Source: Olsenella uli
GTDB taxonomy: Bacteria > Actinomycetota > Coriobacteriia > Coriobacteriales > Atopobiaceae
Direction: 5' to 3'
Length of the DNA stretch: 64,000 nt
NCBI RefSeq assembly: GCF_016900775.1
Contig: NZ_JACJKN010000002.1
Location: 62,001-126,000, forward strand
The notes beneath the pieces were generated by a model. It did no database searches. It saw nothing but the letters and a program-made list of their open reading frames with translations, and had not been told where the DNA came from. This document shows positions 8,343-21,679 of the stretch, piece by piece (position 1 is the first letter of the stretch; each line of letters opens with the position of its first letter). Made by a program: the position numbers and the translations under genes.

Positions 8343-9188
8343 ATGGCTGGATGGGGGCGCGCGGGGATCGTCGCGGCGGCGCTCGGCGCGGTGGCGGCAC
8401 TCGGCGCGGCCGTCCGGATGCGGCTGCTCGACGCGCATCTCGTCCGAACGATGGACGGCCCCGCGCTCGTCTACAACATCCGCGACGCCGCCGGCGCCCG
8501 CGTTCGCGTCCTGCGCGCGGGCGGCGTCTACCAGTCTGCGACGTATCTCGGCGACCGCAGGATGGAGCCGGCCTTCGAGTACTATCGCGCCTTCGGGAGG
8601 CTCTTTGACCTGCGGCCGGATGCCCGGAGCCTCCTCGTCATAGGCGGGGGCGGCTTCGCCTTCCCCAAGATGGTCGCCTCCGGGCACCCGGGGGCGCGGA
8701 CCGACGTGGTGGAGATCGACCCCGCGGTCATCGACGCCGCGCGCAGGTGGTTCTTTCTCGACGAGGCCATCGCGCTCGCGCGCGCAGGCGGCGGGGGCCT
8801 GCGCGTCATCTGCGATGACGGCCGCGCTTTTCTCAAGCGGGCATCGGGCCCCTACGATGCGGTGGTGCTCGACGCCTTTGTCGGCGCGGAGCCGGTGCGC
8901 TCGCTCGCCACGGTTGACGCCCTGCGCTCGGCGCGTCGCGCGCTGGCCCCCGGCGGCGTCCTTCTCGCCAACGTGGTCTCGCGTGACGGTGGCTCCGACA
9001 TCAGCTTCCTGCGCTCCTTCGTGGCCACGTCGCTCACGGCCTTCTCGCACGTGGAGGTGGCGCTCGCCACGGACGACGACCACGCGGGGGAGGACAACTA
9101 CCTCGTCGCGGCGTCCGATGGGCCTCTCGGCCTGTCGGACGCCATCCTCTACGATGCGGACTTCCTCGGCCCGGTCCTCCTTGACTGA
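8343..9188 (+). CDS. Spermidine-synthase-like methyltransferase-fold protein
   Basis: The protein has 281 residues. One N-terminal membrane segment (about 5-22) precedes a Rossmann fold. SLLVIGGGGFAFPKM, then DVVEIDPAVIDAARRWF, then VICDDGRAFLKR and YDAVVLDAFVG are the nucleotide-binding and acidic motifs of the spermine/spermidine synthase superfamily. The Asp pair of true polyamine synthases is partly kept (DAF), but no decarboxylating partner such as SpeD is nearby. The exact substrate is therefore unknown; many such membrane-tethered members are uncharacterised. I chose the ATG at 8343, behind GAGGAGGG. The gene stands alone, followed by a 114-bp gap to htpG. Confidence 0.75.
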   Translation: MAGWGRAGIVAAALGAVAALGAAVRMRLLDAHLVRTMDGPALVYNIRDAAGARVRVLRAGGVYQSATYLGDRRMEPAFEYYRAFGRLFDLRPDARSLLVIGGGGFAFPKMVASGHPGARTDVVEIDPAVIDAARRWFFLDEAIALARAGGGGLRVICDDGRAFLKRASGPYDAVVLDAFVGAEPVRSLATVDALRSARRALAPGGVLLANVVSRDGGSDISFLRSFVATSLTAFSHVEVALATDDDHAGEDNYLVAASDGPLGLSDAILYDADFLGPVLLD

Positions 9189-9233
9189 GCGGACGGCTCG
9201 CCCGGTGGGGCCGCCGTGTATCTAAGCGTCTCC

Positions 9234-9262
9234 GACTGAGATTATCTAAAAACGGGTACACT
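9234..9262 (+). promoter_or_regulatory. Possible sigma-70-type promoter of htpG
   Basis: GACTGA and TACACT are 17 bp apart, with the second box preceded by GGG, about 40 bp upstream of the htpG start. The -35 box is weak. No CIRCE or HAIR operator was recognised. Confidence 0.3.
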
Positions 9263-9302
9263 ACCCCTCGTTCAACAAGGCAGCACGAAAGGGGAGCGCC
9301 GC

Positions 9303-11327
9303 ATGCGCAAGTTCAAGACAGAGAGCAAGAAGCTGCTCGACCTCATGATCAACTCCATCTACACCAACCGCGAGATCTTCCTCCGCGAGCTGATCTCCAA
9401 TGCCTCGGACGCGATCGACAAGCTCTACCTCAAGAGCCTCACGGACAGCTCCGTGGCCGTTGACCAGGCCAACCTTGCTATCAACGTGGCCTTTGACAAG
9501 GACGCCCGCACCATCACCGTCTCCGACAACGGCATCGGCATGACGGCCGAGGAGCTGGAGAAGAACCTCGGCACCATTGCCCACTCCGGCTCCGAGGAGT
9601 TCAAGGCCGCCAACGCCGAGGCCCAGGGCGACGCCGTGGACATCATCGGCCGCTTTGGCGTGGGCTTCTACTCCGCCTTCATGGTGGCGCGCGAGGTCTC
9701 CGTCATCAGCCGCGCGTACGGCTCCGACGAGTGCAACCGCTGGACCTCGGACGGCATCGAGGGCTACACGATCGAGCCCGTTGCCACCGACGACCCCGCC
9801 TGGCGCGCCGAGCCCGGGACCTCCGTCGTCATGACCCTCAAGGAGAACGCTGAGGAGGCCAACTACGACGAGTTCCTGAGCGAGTGGAAGCTCAAGGAGC
9901 TCATCCGCCGCTACAGCAACTACGTGCGCTATCCCGTCCAGATGCTCGTGACCAAGAGCCGCGAGAAGGAGAAGCCCGCCGACGCCGGCGACGACTACAA
10001 GCCGGAGTGGGAGGACTACACCGAGCTCGAGACCGTGAACTCGATGACGCCCATCTGGAAGAAGCGCGGCTCCGAGGTCACGGACGAGGAGTACGCGGAG
10101 TTCTACAAGTCCACCTTCCACGACTGGGTGGACCCCGCGCGCACCTTCAGCCTGCACGCCGAGGGCACGCTCGAGTACGACGCGCTGCTCTTCATCCCCG
10201 GCCAAGCCCCCTTTGACCTCTACAGCCGTGACTACGAGAAGGGCCTCGAGCTTTACAGCTCCAACGTCCTCATCATGGAGAAGTGCGCAGACCTCCTGCC
10301 CGACTACTACAACTTCGTCCGCGGCGTCGTGGACTCCGCCGACGTCTCGCTCAACATCTCCCGCGAGACGCTCCAGCAGACCCGCCAGCTCCAGGCCATG
10401 GCGCGCCGCATCGAGAAGAAGATCACGGGCGAGCTCGAGGCCATGCGCAACGACGACCGCGAGGCCTACGAGAAGTTCTTCGAGAACTTCGGCCGCGGCC
10501 TCAAGTACGGCATCTACTCCAGCTACGGCATGAAGAAGGACGAGCTCGCGGGCCTGCTCCTCTTCTGGAGCGCGCGCGAGCAGAAGATGGTCACGCTCCA
10601 GGAGTACGTGGCCGCCATGGCGGACGGCCAGAAGGCGATCTACTACGCCGCCGGCGACGACCGCGAGCGCCTGGCCAAGATGCCCGTGGTGGAGGCCGTG
10701 CTCGCCAAGGGCTACGATGTGCTCCTCTGCACGCAGGACGTGGACGAGTTCTGCTTCCAGGCCATGCGCGACTTCACGGCCAAGGGCCTGCCCAAGACCT
10801 ACGCCGATGACGCCGCGCGCGAGGCGGCCGAGAAGGCCGTGGCCGACGGCGCCGAGCCCGAGGTCGAGGACCGCACCGTGGAGCTCAAGAACGTGACCTC
10901 CGGCGACCTGGACCTTGCCTCCGACGAGGAGAAGAAGGAGGCCGAGGAGGCCACCAAGGCCAACGAGGGCCTGTTCGAGACCATGAAGGACGCGCTGGAC
11001 GGCCAGGTCGAGAAGGTCGCGGTGTCCACGCGTCTCGCCGCCGACGGGGCGCCGGCCGTGATCACCTCCGAGGGCCCGCTCAGCCTTGAGATGGAGAAGG
11101 TCCTCGCGGCCGGGCCCGAGGCGGAGCAGGCGCCCAAGGCCACGCGCGTGCTCGAGGTCAACGCCAAGCACCCGGTCTTCGAGAAGCTGCGCGCCGCGCG
11201 GGAGGCGGGCGACGCCGAGAGGGTCAAGCTCTACGCGGGCCTCCTCTACAACCAGGCCCTGCTCGTCGAGGGCATCCTACCCGAGGACCCCGTGGCCTTT
11301 GCCTCCCAGGTCTGCGAGCTGATGTAG
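9303..11327 (+). CDS. htpG: Molecular chaperone HtpG (Hsp90)
   Basis: This is a full-length bacterial Hsp90 of 674 residues. The GHKL ATP-binding domain is at the N-terminus: LRELISNASDAIDKL holds the catalytic Glu and Asn, DNGIGM the adenine-binding Asp, and IGRFGVGFYSAFMVA is also present. The middle domain (about 230-500) contains the NISRETLQQTRQL segment with the catalytic arginine region. The C-terminal dimerisation domain is longer than in E. coli by an acidic stretch (about 500-560, rich in Glu and Asp). It folds or stabilises client proteins in the cytoplasm. The start at 9303 follows AAAGGGGAG. It is monocistronic, and a large repeat cluster (locus C) follows the stop. Confidence 0.95.
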   Translation: MRKFKTESKKLLDLMINSIYTNREIFLRELISNASDAIDKLYLKSLTDSSVAVDQANLAINVAFDKDARTITVSDNGIGMTAEELEKNLGTIAHSGSEEFKAANAEAQGDAVDIIGRFGVGFYSAFMVAREVSVISRAYGSDECNRWTSDGIEGYTIEPVATDDPAWRAEPGTSVVMTLKENAEEANYDEFLSEWKLKELIRRYSNYVRYPVQMLVTKSREKEKPADAGDDYKPEWEDYTELETVNSMTPIWKKRGSEVTDEEYAEFYKSTFHDWVDPARTFSLHAEGTLEYDALLFIPGQAPFDLYSRDYEKGLELYSSNVLIMEKCADLLPDYYNFVRGVVDSADVSLNISRETLQQTRQLQAMARRIEKKITGELEAMRNDDREAYEKFFENFGRGLKYGIYSSYGMKKDELAGLLLFWSAREQKMVTLQEYVAAMADGQKAIYYAAGDDRERLAKMPVVEAVLAKGYDVLLCTQDVDEFCFQAMRDFTAKGLPKTYADDAAREAAEKAVADGAEPEVEDRTVELKNVTSGDLDLASDEEKKEAEEATKANEGLFETMKDALDGQVEKVAVSTRLAADGAPAVITSEGPLSLEMEKVLAAGPEAEQAPKATRVLEVNAKHPVFEKLRAAREAGDAERVKLYAGLLYNQALLVEGILPEDPVAFASQVCELM

Positions 11328-11348
11328 GCCTGCCGTCCTCGCGCGCCG

Positions 11349-11552
11349 GCGTCGCGGGATCGGGGCTCGTGGCAACCTCACTTCGCCGGGCGTTGGGAAA
11401 TCCGGGCTTATGGCAGAGCCCGGAGAGATCATCCTGCGCGTTTGTCGGGCGGTGTTGCGGTAGATGGGGTTGTGGCAGCCGTCAGGCTGCCACAACCCCA
11501 TTTCCGTCAACGCCCGCCCTTGGCCTTCTGCCATAGCCCCGCTTCGCGCAGC
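11349..11552. repeat. Five-unit repeat cluster (locus C)
   Basis: Five units of about 28 bp share a core close to GGGGTTRTGGCAG. The TGGCA marks lie at 11370, 11411 and 11473 (forward), and the inverted TGCCA marks at 11488 and 11529. The steps are 41, 62, 15 and 41 bp. The third and fourth units form a hairpin with the arm GGGGTTGTGGCAGCC. The cluster covers most of the 343-bp gap between htpG and the SixA-CHAD gene. The same geometry, reversed, occurs at 44149-44353. Confidence 0.8.
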
Positions 11553-11670
11553 GCCCCTCGCGGGCCGCCGGGAGTGTCACATCTCTGAAAACCGCTCCCC
11601 GAAGCCGAGAACTCGGCGAGCGGCTAAGGGCTATTCTGGAAAGTCGTTAGCAGCGAGGGACGGGGGACAC

Positions 11671-13023
11671 ATGGTCAAGACGCTGGTTCTCGTTCGGCAC
11701 GGAGACCCCGAGGCGACGTCGTCCTCGGGTGCGGACCTCGACCGCAGGCTCACGGCGTCGGGGGCGCGCTCGCTCAAGATGGCCTATCCGCGCACCTTTG
11801 CCCTGCTCGGGGATGACGTCGAGGCGGCCCTGTGGAGCAGCCCCGCGATCCGCGCCCTCGAGACCGCCCAGATCGTGGCGGATGCCATCGACACCGAGGA
11901 CATCGAGGTGCACGACTCGCTCTACGCGCAGGACGTCGCGGCGTTTCTCGCCGAGCTCTCCGAGGCCGAGGCACCCGTCGTGATCGCCGTGGGACACGCG
12001 CCCTTCGTCGACCAGCTCGCAACGCGCCTTCTGGGCGGCTCGCCCGGTTTTGGCAAGGGGGCCTCCGCGGCCATCGCGCTGCCGGAGGGCTTCTCGGGCA
12101 CGGGCAGGCTCCTGTGGTTCGTCGCCGGTCCCGAGACCCGGACGTGGGACGAGCTCGCCATCGTCGAGCATGAGATCGGGGGCGCGGCGCGCGACCTCGT
12201 GGCCCTCTCCGACGCGTTTCTCGCCAGGCCGGAGGACCCGGAGGGGCTGCTGCGCTTCAGGATCGGGCTCAGGCGCATGAGGTCGCTCCTGCAGTTCATC
12301 GCCCCGTGGCAGACGAAGAAGCAGAACCGCCGCTGCGAGCACGTCCTCAAGGAGCTGCAGGTGGCCTCCGCGCACCTGCGCGCGCTCGACATCCTCTCCC
12401 AGAGCGTCGACGGCCTCGTGGAGAGCGGCGAGCTCGGCGACAACAGCCTCCTGCCGATGGCGTGCGCCAAGGAGCGCTCGCTCGAGTGCGCCTCGCTCGT
12501 GACCCTCATGCGCAAGCGCCACTCCGGCAAGCAGCTCGCCAAGATCGCCAAGGACCTCGCGCACGTGAGCTGGAAGTCCAAGGTCTCCGAGCGCGGCCTC
12601 TCGGCCGACGACCTGCGTCGCCACTTCGACGCCGAGTTCGCCGAGCTCGACGAGGACCTCTTCGGCCTTGACCTGCGCGACGGCGACGCGGTCTACTCCG
12701 CCCGCCGGGACGCCAAGGAGATGCACTACGTCGCGGAGCGCCTGGGCGCCGTGCTCGGCCCGGACCGCGCGGTCATGAGCGAGTACATGGATGAGATCCA
12801 GCGCGAGCTGGGGGCCCTCTCGGACGCCTGGGGCAACCGCCGCCTCGCCGACGAGTACTCCAAGAGCCCGCGCTTCCGCGGCGTCCGCGCCGACCTCGGC
12901 GTGGTCGGCCGCGACCAGGCGGAGATCGTCTCCGCGATCACCTCGGGCCTCGAGCGCATGGAGGCCGACAGCCGCTCCGGCGAGGCCAGAGACGACGAGG
13001 GCGAGAAGGACCAGGAGGACTAG
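11671..13023 (+). CDS. SixA-type histidine phosphatase fused to CHAD domain
   Basis: The protein has 450 residues. Residues 1-160 form a phosphohistidine phosphatase of the SixA branch. The catalytic LVRHGDP has its histidine at 10, SSPAIRALETAQ follows, and the second histidine is at 109 (AVGHAPFVDQ). Residues about 180-430 form a CHAD domain, an alpha-helical bundle rich in conserved His and basic residues (RFRIGLRRMRSLLQF, KEMHYVAERLG) that binds polyphosphate in known cases. The C-terminal tail is highly charged. I chose the ATG at 11671, behind GGGGGACAC. The fusion suggests phosphatase activity directed at or controlled by polyphosphate; this is inferred. It lies 3 bp before fumC and is probably co-transcribed. 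Confidence 0.85.
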   Translation: MVKTLVLVRHGDPEATSSSGADLDRRLTASGARSLKMAYPRTFALLGDDVEAALWSSPAIRALETAQIVADAIDTEDIEVHDSLYAQDVAAFLAELSEAEAPVVIAVGHAPFVDQLATRLLGGSPGFGKGASAAIALPEGFSGTGRLLWFVAGPETRTWDELAIVEHEIGGAARDLVALSDAFLARPEDPEGLLRFRIGLRRMRSLLQFIAPWQTKKQNRRCEHVLKELQVASAHLRALDILSQSVDGLVESGELGDNSLLPMACAKERSLECASLVTLMRKRHSGKQLAKIAKDLAHVSWKSKVSERGLSADDLRRHFDAEFAELDEDLFGLDLRDGDAVYSARRDAKEMHYVAERLGAVLGPDRAVMSEYMDEIQRELGALSDAWGNRRLADEYSKSPRFRGVRADLGVVGRDQAEIVSAITSGLERMEADSRSGEARDDEGEKDQED

Positions 13024-13026
13024 CGC

Positions 13027-14424
13027 GTGGCCGAGAAGAACGAGGGGTGGCGCGTCGAGCGCGACTCGATGGGCGAGATGCTCGTGCCGGCGGACGCACT
13101 CTGGGGCGCGCAGACCGAGCGCAGCCATGAGAACTTCCCCATTGGCACCGAGCGCATGCCGGAGGAGATCGTGCGCGCCTTCGCGCTGGTGAAGCAGGCC
13201 GCGGCGCGGGCGAACTGCCGCCTGGGCCGCCTTTCCCCCGAGGCGCGCGACCTCATCTGCGAGGCCGCCGACGAGGTGCTCGCCGGCGAGCACGATGCCG
13301 ACTTCCCCCTGGTGGTGTGGCAGACGGGCTCCGGCACGCAGTCCAACATGAACATGAACGAGGTGCTGGCCAACCGCGGCAACCAGCTCGCGGCCGAGAA
13401 GGACGTGGCGCTGGAGCGGCCGCTCCACCCCAACGACTCGGTCAACATGAGCCAGTCCTCCAACGACACCTTCCCCACGGCCATGCACGTGGCGGCGGCG
13501 CTTGCGGTGACGGGGCGCCTGCTTCCCGCGATCGACCAGCTCGTGGGCACGCTGCGTCGCCTGGAGGCGGAGAACGCGGGCGTGGTCAAGAGCGGCCGCA
13601 CCCACCTGCAGGACGCGGTGCCCATCTCCTTCTCCCAGGAGATCTCCGGCTGGCGCGGGCTTCTCGAGGGCTCGCGCGAGGAGCTGCTCGCCGCCATGCC
13701 GGGGCTCTACCGCCTGGCGCTCGGCGGCACGGCCGTGGGCACGGGCCTCAACGCGCCGGCGGGCTTTGACGAGGCGGTGGCCGCGGAGCTCGCAGGCCTC
13801 ACCGGCCTGCCCTTCGTGACCGATCCCAACAAGTTCCGCGCGCTCACGGGCAAGGACGCGCTCGTGTTCTCCCACGGCGCCGTGAAGGGGCTCGCGGCCA
13901 ACCTGATGAAGATTGCCAACGACGTGCGCTGGCTCGCGAGTGGCCCGCGCCTCGGCCTGGGGGAGATCCAGATTCCGGCCAACGAGCCGGGCAGCTCCAT
14001 CATGCCGGGCAAGGTGAACCCCACCCAGTGCGAGGCCGTGACGATGGTGGCCGTGCAGGTCATGGGCAACGACGCCGCGATTGGCATGGCGGCCTCGCAG
14101 GGCAACTTCGAGCTCAACGTCTTCATGCCCGTGATCGCCTACAACTACCTGCAGTCCGTGCGCCTGCTCGCGGACGCGATTCTCTCCTTCGACGAGCGCT
14201 GCGTCTCCGGCATCACGGCCAACCGCGAGAAGATGGACGAGAACCTCCACCGCTCGCTCATGCTGGTGACGAGCCTCAACCCCCATATCGGCTACGACAA
14301 CGCCGCGCGCGTGGCCAAGAAGGCCTTCGCCGAGGGGACGTCGCTCAAGGAGGCCTGCGTGGCGCTGGGACTTCTCGCCCCCGAGCGCTTCGACGAGGTC
14401 TTCCATCCCGAGCAGATGGTGTAG
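13027..14424 (+). CDS. fumC: Class II fumarate hydratase
   Basis: The 465-residue protein converts fumarate to malate and back. The signature [16 protein letters not shown] of the fumarase/aspartase superfamily contains the catalytic serine loop. [13 protein letters not shown] and [11 protein letters not shown] are the other two substrate-binding conserved regions. The initiation codon is GTG at 13027, three bases after the stop of the preceding gene. It is the oxygen-stable, iron-free enzyme type, typical of the partial reductive TCA branch in anaerobic actinobacteria. A REP pair follows the stop and could act as a terminator or mRNA-end structure. Confidence 0.95.
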   Translation: MAEKNEGWRVERDSMGEMLVPADALWGAQTERSHENFPIGTERMPEEIVRAFALVKQAAARANCRLGRLSPEARDLICEAADEVLAGEHDADFPLVVWQTGSGTQSNMNMNEVLANRGNQLAAEKDVALERPLHPNDSVNMSQSSNDTFPTAMHVAAALAVTGRLLPAIDQLVGTLRRLEAENAGVVKSGRTHLQDAVPISFSQEISGWRGLLEGSREELLAAMPGLYRLALGGTAVGTGLNAPAGFDEAVAAELAGLTGLPFVTDPNKFRALTGKDALVFSHGAVKGLAANLMKIANDVRWLASGPRLGLGEIQIPANEPGSSIMPGKVNPTQCEAVTMVAVQVMGNDAAIGMAASQGNFELNVFMPVIAYNYLQSVRLLADAILSFDERCVSGITANREKMDENLHRSLMLVTSLNPHIGYDNAARVAKKAFAEGTSLKEACVALGLLAPERFDEVFHPEQMV

Positions 14425-14443
14425 TGCCGGCCCGGCAGAGACG

Positions 14444-14513
14444 ACCTGACAAAGGTGACAGGGTCATCTGTCATGAAAAATCATGACAGATGACCCTGTC
14501 ACCTTTGTCAGGT
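14444..14513. repeat. Head-to-head REP pair with perfect 33-bp arms
   Basis: Two REP units face each other around an AAAA loop. The left arm starts ACCTGACAAAGGTGACAGGG and ends TCATCTGTCATGA; the right arm is its exact complement. As RNA it would fold into a 33-bp stem. It sits 19 bp after fumC, like a BIME in enterobacteria. Confidence 0.9.
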
Positions 14514-14615
14514 GCCCTGCGCGTGTTTCCACTTTGCCGCCGCGTGAAACGCAAGCAGGCAACTGGGAATATCATGGGAGTGCCGCGACCGCGGCATCTA
14601 CCCGAGAGGAGTCCC

Positions 14616-19015
<4,400 letters not shown>

Positions 19016-19018
19016 GCG

Positions 19019-19062
19019 TGACGGGGGGACGGAGGAGCTGTCGCCGCTCCGTCCCTCTGTCA
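19019..19062. terminator. Hairpin between lacZ and HigA-like gene
   Basis: The near-palindromic stem TGAC...GGGACGGAG / CTCCGTCCC...GTCA lies between convergent genes, and its right foot covers the antitoxin stop. No clear T run is present. It could work as a two-way terminator. Confidence 0.5.
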
Positions 19063-19362
19063 CGCGAGCCGGATGGTCTTGTCGCCAATCTGGATAAGGG
19101 CCTCGAAGGTGCCGCCGAGCGCCTCGGCATAGCGCATGAGCGTGCTCACCTTGAGCGAGCCGATGTCACCGCTCTCGACCTCCGAGACGCGCGCCTGGCT
19201 GATGCCCATGCGCTCGGCGACGTCCGTCTGCGTAAGATGCTCCGCCTTGCGCGCCTCCTGCAGCTCGTAGGCGCGGCACTCGGCTATGAGCCTGAGCGCC
19301 TCCCGGTGAATCTCCTCCCGGTCAAAGCCCCTACGGGCAATAAAGTCGTCAAGCGCGTCCAC
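19060..19362 (-). CDS. XRE-family antitoxin, HigA-like
   Basis: This is a 100-residue protein. Residues about 38-92 form a Cro/CI-type helix-turn-helix (LTQTDVAERMGISQARVSEVESG). The N-terminal part is helical, as in antitoxins of the HigA/gp49-partner group. It overlaps the 3' end of the upstream toxin gene by 14 bp, so the toxin is translated first, the order typical of higBA. It should neutralise the toxin and repress the shared promoter upstream of 19729. No copy of the partner genes was noticed elsewhere in the window. Confidence 0.85.
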   Translation of the reverse strand: MDALDDFIARRGFDREEIHREALRLIAECRAYELQEARKAEHLTQTDVAERMGISQARVSEVESGDIGSLKVSTLMRYAEALGGTFEALIQIGDKTIRLA

Positions 19363-19729
19363 CGTTATCCTTCCATTCGAGATAGCGTCTATAGCGTCGC
19401 TCTGCCTCTGGTATTGCCTTCTTGTACCACTTGCCCCACTTCGGCCCTCGCTTGAGGAAGCCAGCCTTATCTCCTGCCAAAAGCGTCACGGCGTTTCTGT
19501 CTTCATCAAAGACGAAGAGAATCCTTATCTCGCTCCTTCCGGTTGATCTTGGCCTCAGCTCCTTTAGGTTGTGAATCGAAGATCCGTGGATGGCATCCAC
19601 GAGAGGACGTCCGAGCGCGGGGCCGTCTGCAGCAAGTGCTTCCGGGGCTTCCGCAACGCGTAGCGCAATGGGTTCATCAAGCGAATCGAGCCAGCTTCGA
19701 ATTAATTCCGTCTGCACCTTCCACCTCAT
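19349..19729 (-). CDS. RelE/HigB-family (gp49-like) toxin
   Basis: The protein has 126 residues. The blocks LKELRPRSTGRSEIRILFVFDEDRNAVTLLAGDKAG and WYKKAIPEAERRYRRYL (shown here only as landmarks near residues 54-118) are characteristic of the phage-derived gp49/HigB group of mRNA interferases (Pfam PF05973). The ATG at 19729 is preceded by AAAGG. Upstream, 19730-19956 holds no gene I can support. That stretch is AT-rich at both ends and probably carries the operon promoter. The pair reads as a stability or stress module; activity is not provable from sequence. Confidence 0.85.
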   Translation of the reverse strand: MRWKVQTELIRSWLDSLDEPIALRVAEAPEALAADGPALGRPLVDAIHGSSIHNLKELRPRSTGRSEIRILFVFDEDRNAVTLLAGDKAGFLKRGPKWGKWYKKAIPEAERRYRRYLEWKDNGGRA

Positions 19730-19956
19730 ACTATAACCTTTCCCCTATATTGCACAAGAGCCAATGGCTCCCTAGAAACGGGAGAATCAGATTGGGTTGT
19801 TCGTGTGAGATGGCCGCTACCTGGGCGTTCGGATTCGGCGGCCCGTCCAATGCGCGCGCCGCTGTGGCCGCAACCTGCCGTCGCGCGCCTCCCCGCATTC
19901 CTTCGCGGGCTAGGGCACAACCATATTACAAACAAATGTTCTAGTCAACAGGAAAA

Positions 19957-19987
19957 GAAGGGCCCGTGACGCCTGCGACGTCACGGG
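19957..19987 (-). terminator. Terminator of the FKBP gene
   Basis: On the minus strand, GGCCCGTGACGTCG pairs with a CGTCACGGGCC-type arm, and CTTCTTTTCC follows. It lies 24 bp after the FKBP stop. Confidence 0.7.
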
Positions 19988-20010
19988 CCAGTGCTGCACG
20001 GGTGCCTGAT

Positions 20011-20439
20011 TTAGCCTTCAACCTCGATGAGCTCGATGTTGAAGTTGAGCGCCTTGCCGGCCATCTCGTGGTTCATGTCAAAGGTGATGTTGCCGTTCTC
20101 CACGGTCGTCACCACGGCGGGGAAGGGCTGGCCGGTCGGCGCGGTGAGCATGACGCGGTCGCCGGCGGAGAGGGTCTCCGCGCCGGGCATGGCGGACACG
20201 GGGACGGTCTGGATGAGGCGCTCGTCGCGCTCGCCATAGGCCTCGGCAGGCTCGAGGCGCACGTCGACGACCTGACCGACCTCCATCTCGCGCACGGCCT
20301 CGTCGAAACCCTTGATCATCTGGCCGGCCATGCAGGTGAAGGCGAGCGGCTCGCCGCGGTCGCGCGAGGAGTCGAACTTCGTGCCGTCGTCGAGCGTGCC
20401 GACGTAGTGGACCTTGACCTTCTTGCCCTCGTTGCTCAT
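20011..20439 (-). CDS. FKBP-type peptidyl-prolyl isomerase, SlyD-like
   Basis: The 142-residue protein begins VKVHYVGTLDDGTKFDSS and has the flap insertion (about 60-115) of the SlyD branch: VRLEPAEAYGERDERLI, then SAMPGAETLSAGDRV. FDMNHEMAGKALNFNIEL ends the FKBP fold, as in SlyD. The histidine-rich metal tail of E. coli SlyD is missing. It catalyses proline isomerisation and acts as a chaperone in the cytoplasm. The start is the ATG at 20439. It is transcribed alone, with a terminator at 19957-19987. Confidence 0.92.
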   Translation of the reverse strand: MSNEGKKVKVHYVGTLDDGTKFDSSRDRGEPLAFTCMAGQMIKGFDEAVREMEVGQVVDVRLEPAEAYGERDERLIQTVPVSAMPGAETLSAGDRVMLTAPTGQPFPAVVTTVENGNITFDMNHEMAGKALNFNIELIEVEG

Positions 20440-20590
20440 GGTTCTCCCGTTCTGTCTGGGCCAGTTCCGACCCCTGATTGTGACAGAACGGGAGAGGTCG
20501 TGCTTGGGGCGGTGTGCGTATCCGCCCCTCATCGCGCTTATCTGGGGCAAAGAGGGGGGTATGCGCGATCGCCCTCGGTGCGGCTGTGCC

Positions 20591-21679
20591 CTAGTCGCGG
20601 TCGGCGCGGTCCCAGATGCGGTCCCAGACGCGCTCGGTCAGGAGCTGGTCGCGCAGCGCCGGCCAGGCATCTGCCGTGAGCTGCCCGGAGTCAAGCGTGA
20701 CGCCGAGCACCTCCTCCATCATCGCGCGCTCAATGACGTGGAGATCCTGATCGTAGTCCCGGCCGTCGTCCTCCGTCTCCACGATCACGAGCGAGTCCAG
20801 TCCGTCAACGGCGCACATGAGGGCCGCTGCGTCAAAGACGAGCGCGCGGTCCACGTGGTCGTCGTCGCGGGCGAGGAGGTCGCGGTCCTCATACTGGTAG
20901 GAGAGCGTCACGGTGCCTGAGCTCTCCGCGCCGGAAACGCCGAGGAGATAGTCGCTCACGGGCAGCGTCCGGGCGAGCTCCTCGATGCGAGGGGCGTCCG
21001 TCACGGCTGTCCCGGCATAGGCGGCGAGGCCCTCGGGGCTCACGGCCTCGACCTCGGCAGTGAGGCCGGTCCCGCTTCCCTCTGGGGCGCCGTAACGACC
21101 GCCCGCCCCGTCCTGCGGCGCGCTCTGCTGTGCGGATCCATCAGTCTGTGCGGTCTGCCCCTCGCCCTGCGGCGCCGCTTCCGGCCCTGCCTGGGTGGAG
21201 GGCTCGCCGGCAATGACCGTGACGTCATCCGTTGACGTCTGCATCGTCTCCGCCCCGAAGAGGGCGTTGAACCCGAGGGCGCCCAGAATCGCCACGGCCA
21301 CAAAGCCGCCCGCCACGGCGGCGACGATCTTGCCCGTCGACCAGCGCCTCTTCTGCGGGGCGTCCGCCTCCGCCGTGGGCGCGGGCGGGATGTCCTCCCT
21401 GGCGCCCGTCTCCTCCGCGGCGGCGACCGCAGGCGCCACGACCGTGGGCTCGGCCGCGGCATCGCCGTCCTTCTTGCCCATGACGTCCTCGACGCTCGTC
21501 ACGGCCTCGCAGGTGCGACGATACGCCTCTGCCTCGCCCATGCCCTGCGCGAGGTAGTCCTCGTAGCGCGCCACGAGGTTGCCGTATATCTCCTCCTTGA
21601 GCTCGATGATCTCCGCGTCGAGCGTGCGTCCCTCGAAGAGGTGCTCGACGTACATCCTGATGTCGCTGATGCCGCTCAT
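20591..21679 (-). CDS. Membrane protein with HAAS-like N-terminus, PadR partner
   Basis: The protein has 362 residues. The first about 70 residues (YVEHLFEGRTLDAEIIELKEE...) look like the permease-prefix/HAAS domain often encoded after PadR regulators. A single membrane helix lies near 118-140 (IVAAVAGGFVAVAILGALGF). A Gln/Gly/Ala-rich linker follows, and then an extracytoplasmic domain (about 215-362) that resembles the DUF4825 type (TVTLSYQYEDRDLLARDDDHVDRALVFDAAAL as landmark). The ATG overlaps the PadR stop by four bases, which indicates translational coupling. It is probably an envelope sensor or stress effector under PadR control; its function is unknown. Confidence 0.65.
   Translation of the reverse strand: MSGISDIRMYVEHLFEGRTLDAEIIELKEEIYGNLVARYEDYLAQGMGEAEAYRRTCEAVTSVEDVMGKKDGDAAAEPTVVAPAVAAAEETGAREDIPPAPTAEADAPQKRRWSTGKIVAAVAGGFVAVAILGALGFNALFGAETMQTSTDDVTVIAGEPSTQAGPEAAPQGEGQTAQTDGSAQQSAPQDGAGGRYGAPEGSGTGLTAEVEAVSPEGLAAYAGTAVTDAPRIEELARTLPVSDYLLGVSGAESSGTVTLSYQYEDRDLLARDDDHVDRALVFDAAALMCAVDGLDSLVIVETEDDGRDYDQDLHVIERAMMEEVLGVTLDSGQLTADAWPALRDQLLTERVWDRIWDRADRD

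Noticed and set aside
9261-11171. A 636-codon open frame on the minus strand opposite htpG, and similar long antisense frames opposite leuC, lacZ and the opp genes
   Set aside because: They are by-products of GC-rich third codon positions. The translations are low-complexity (strings of Leu, Gly, Val, His), lack ribosome sites and domains, and the opposite strand codes clear conserved proteins.
14514-14615. SAM riboswitch before the O-acetylhomoserine sulfhydrylase
   Set aside because: The leader is short and I could not find the kink-turn or pseudoknot parts of any SAM riboswitch class; only a small palindrome is present.
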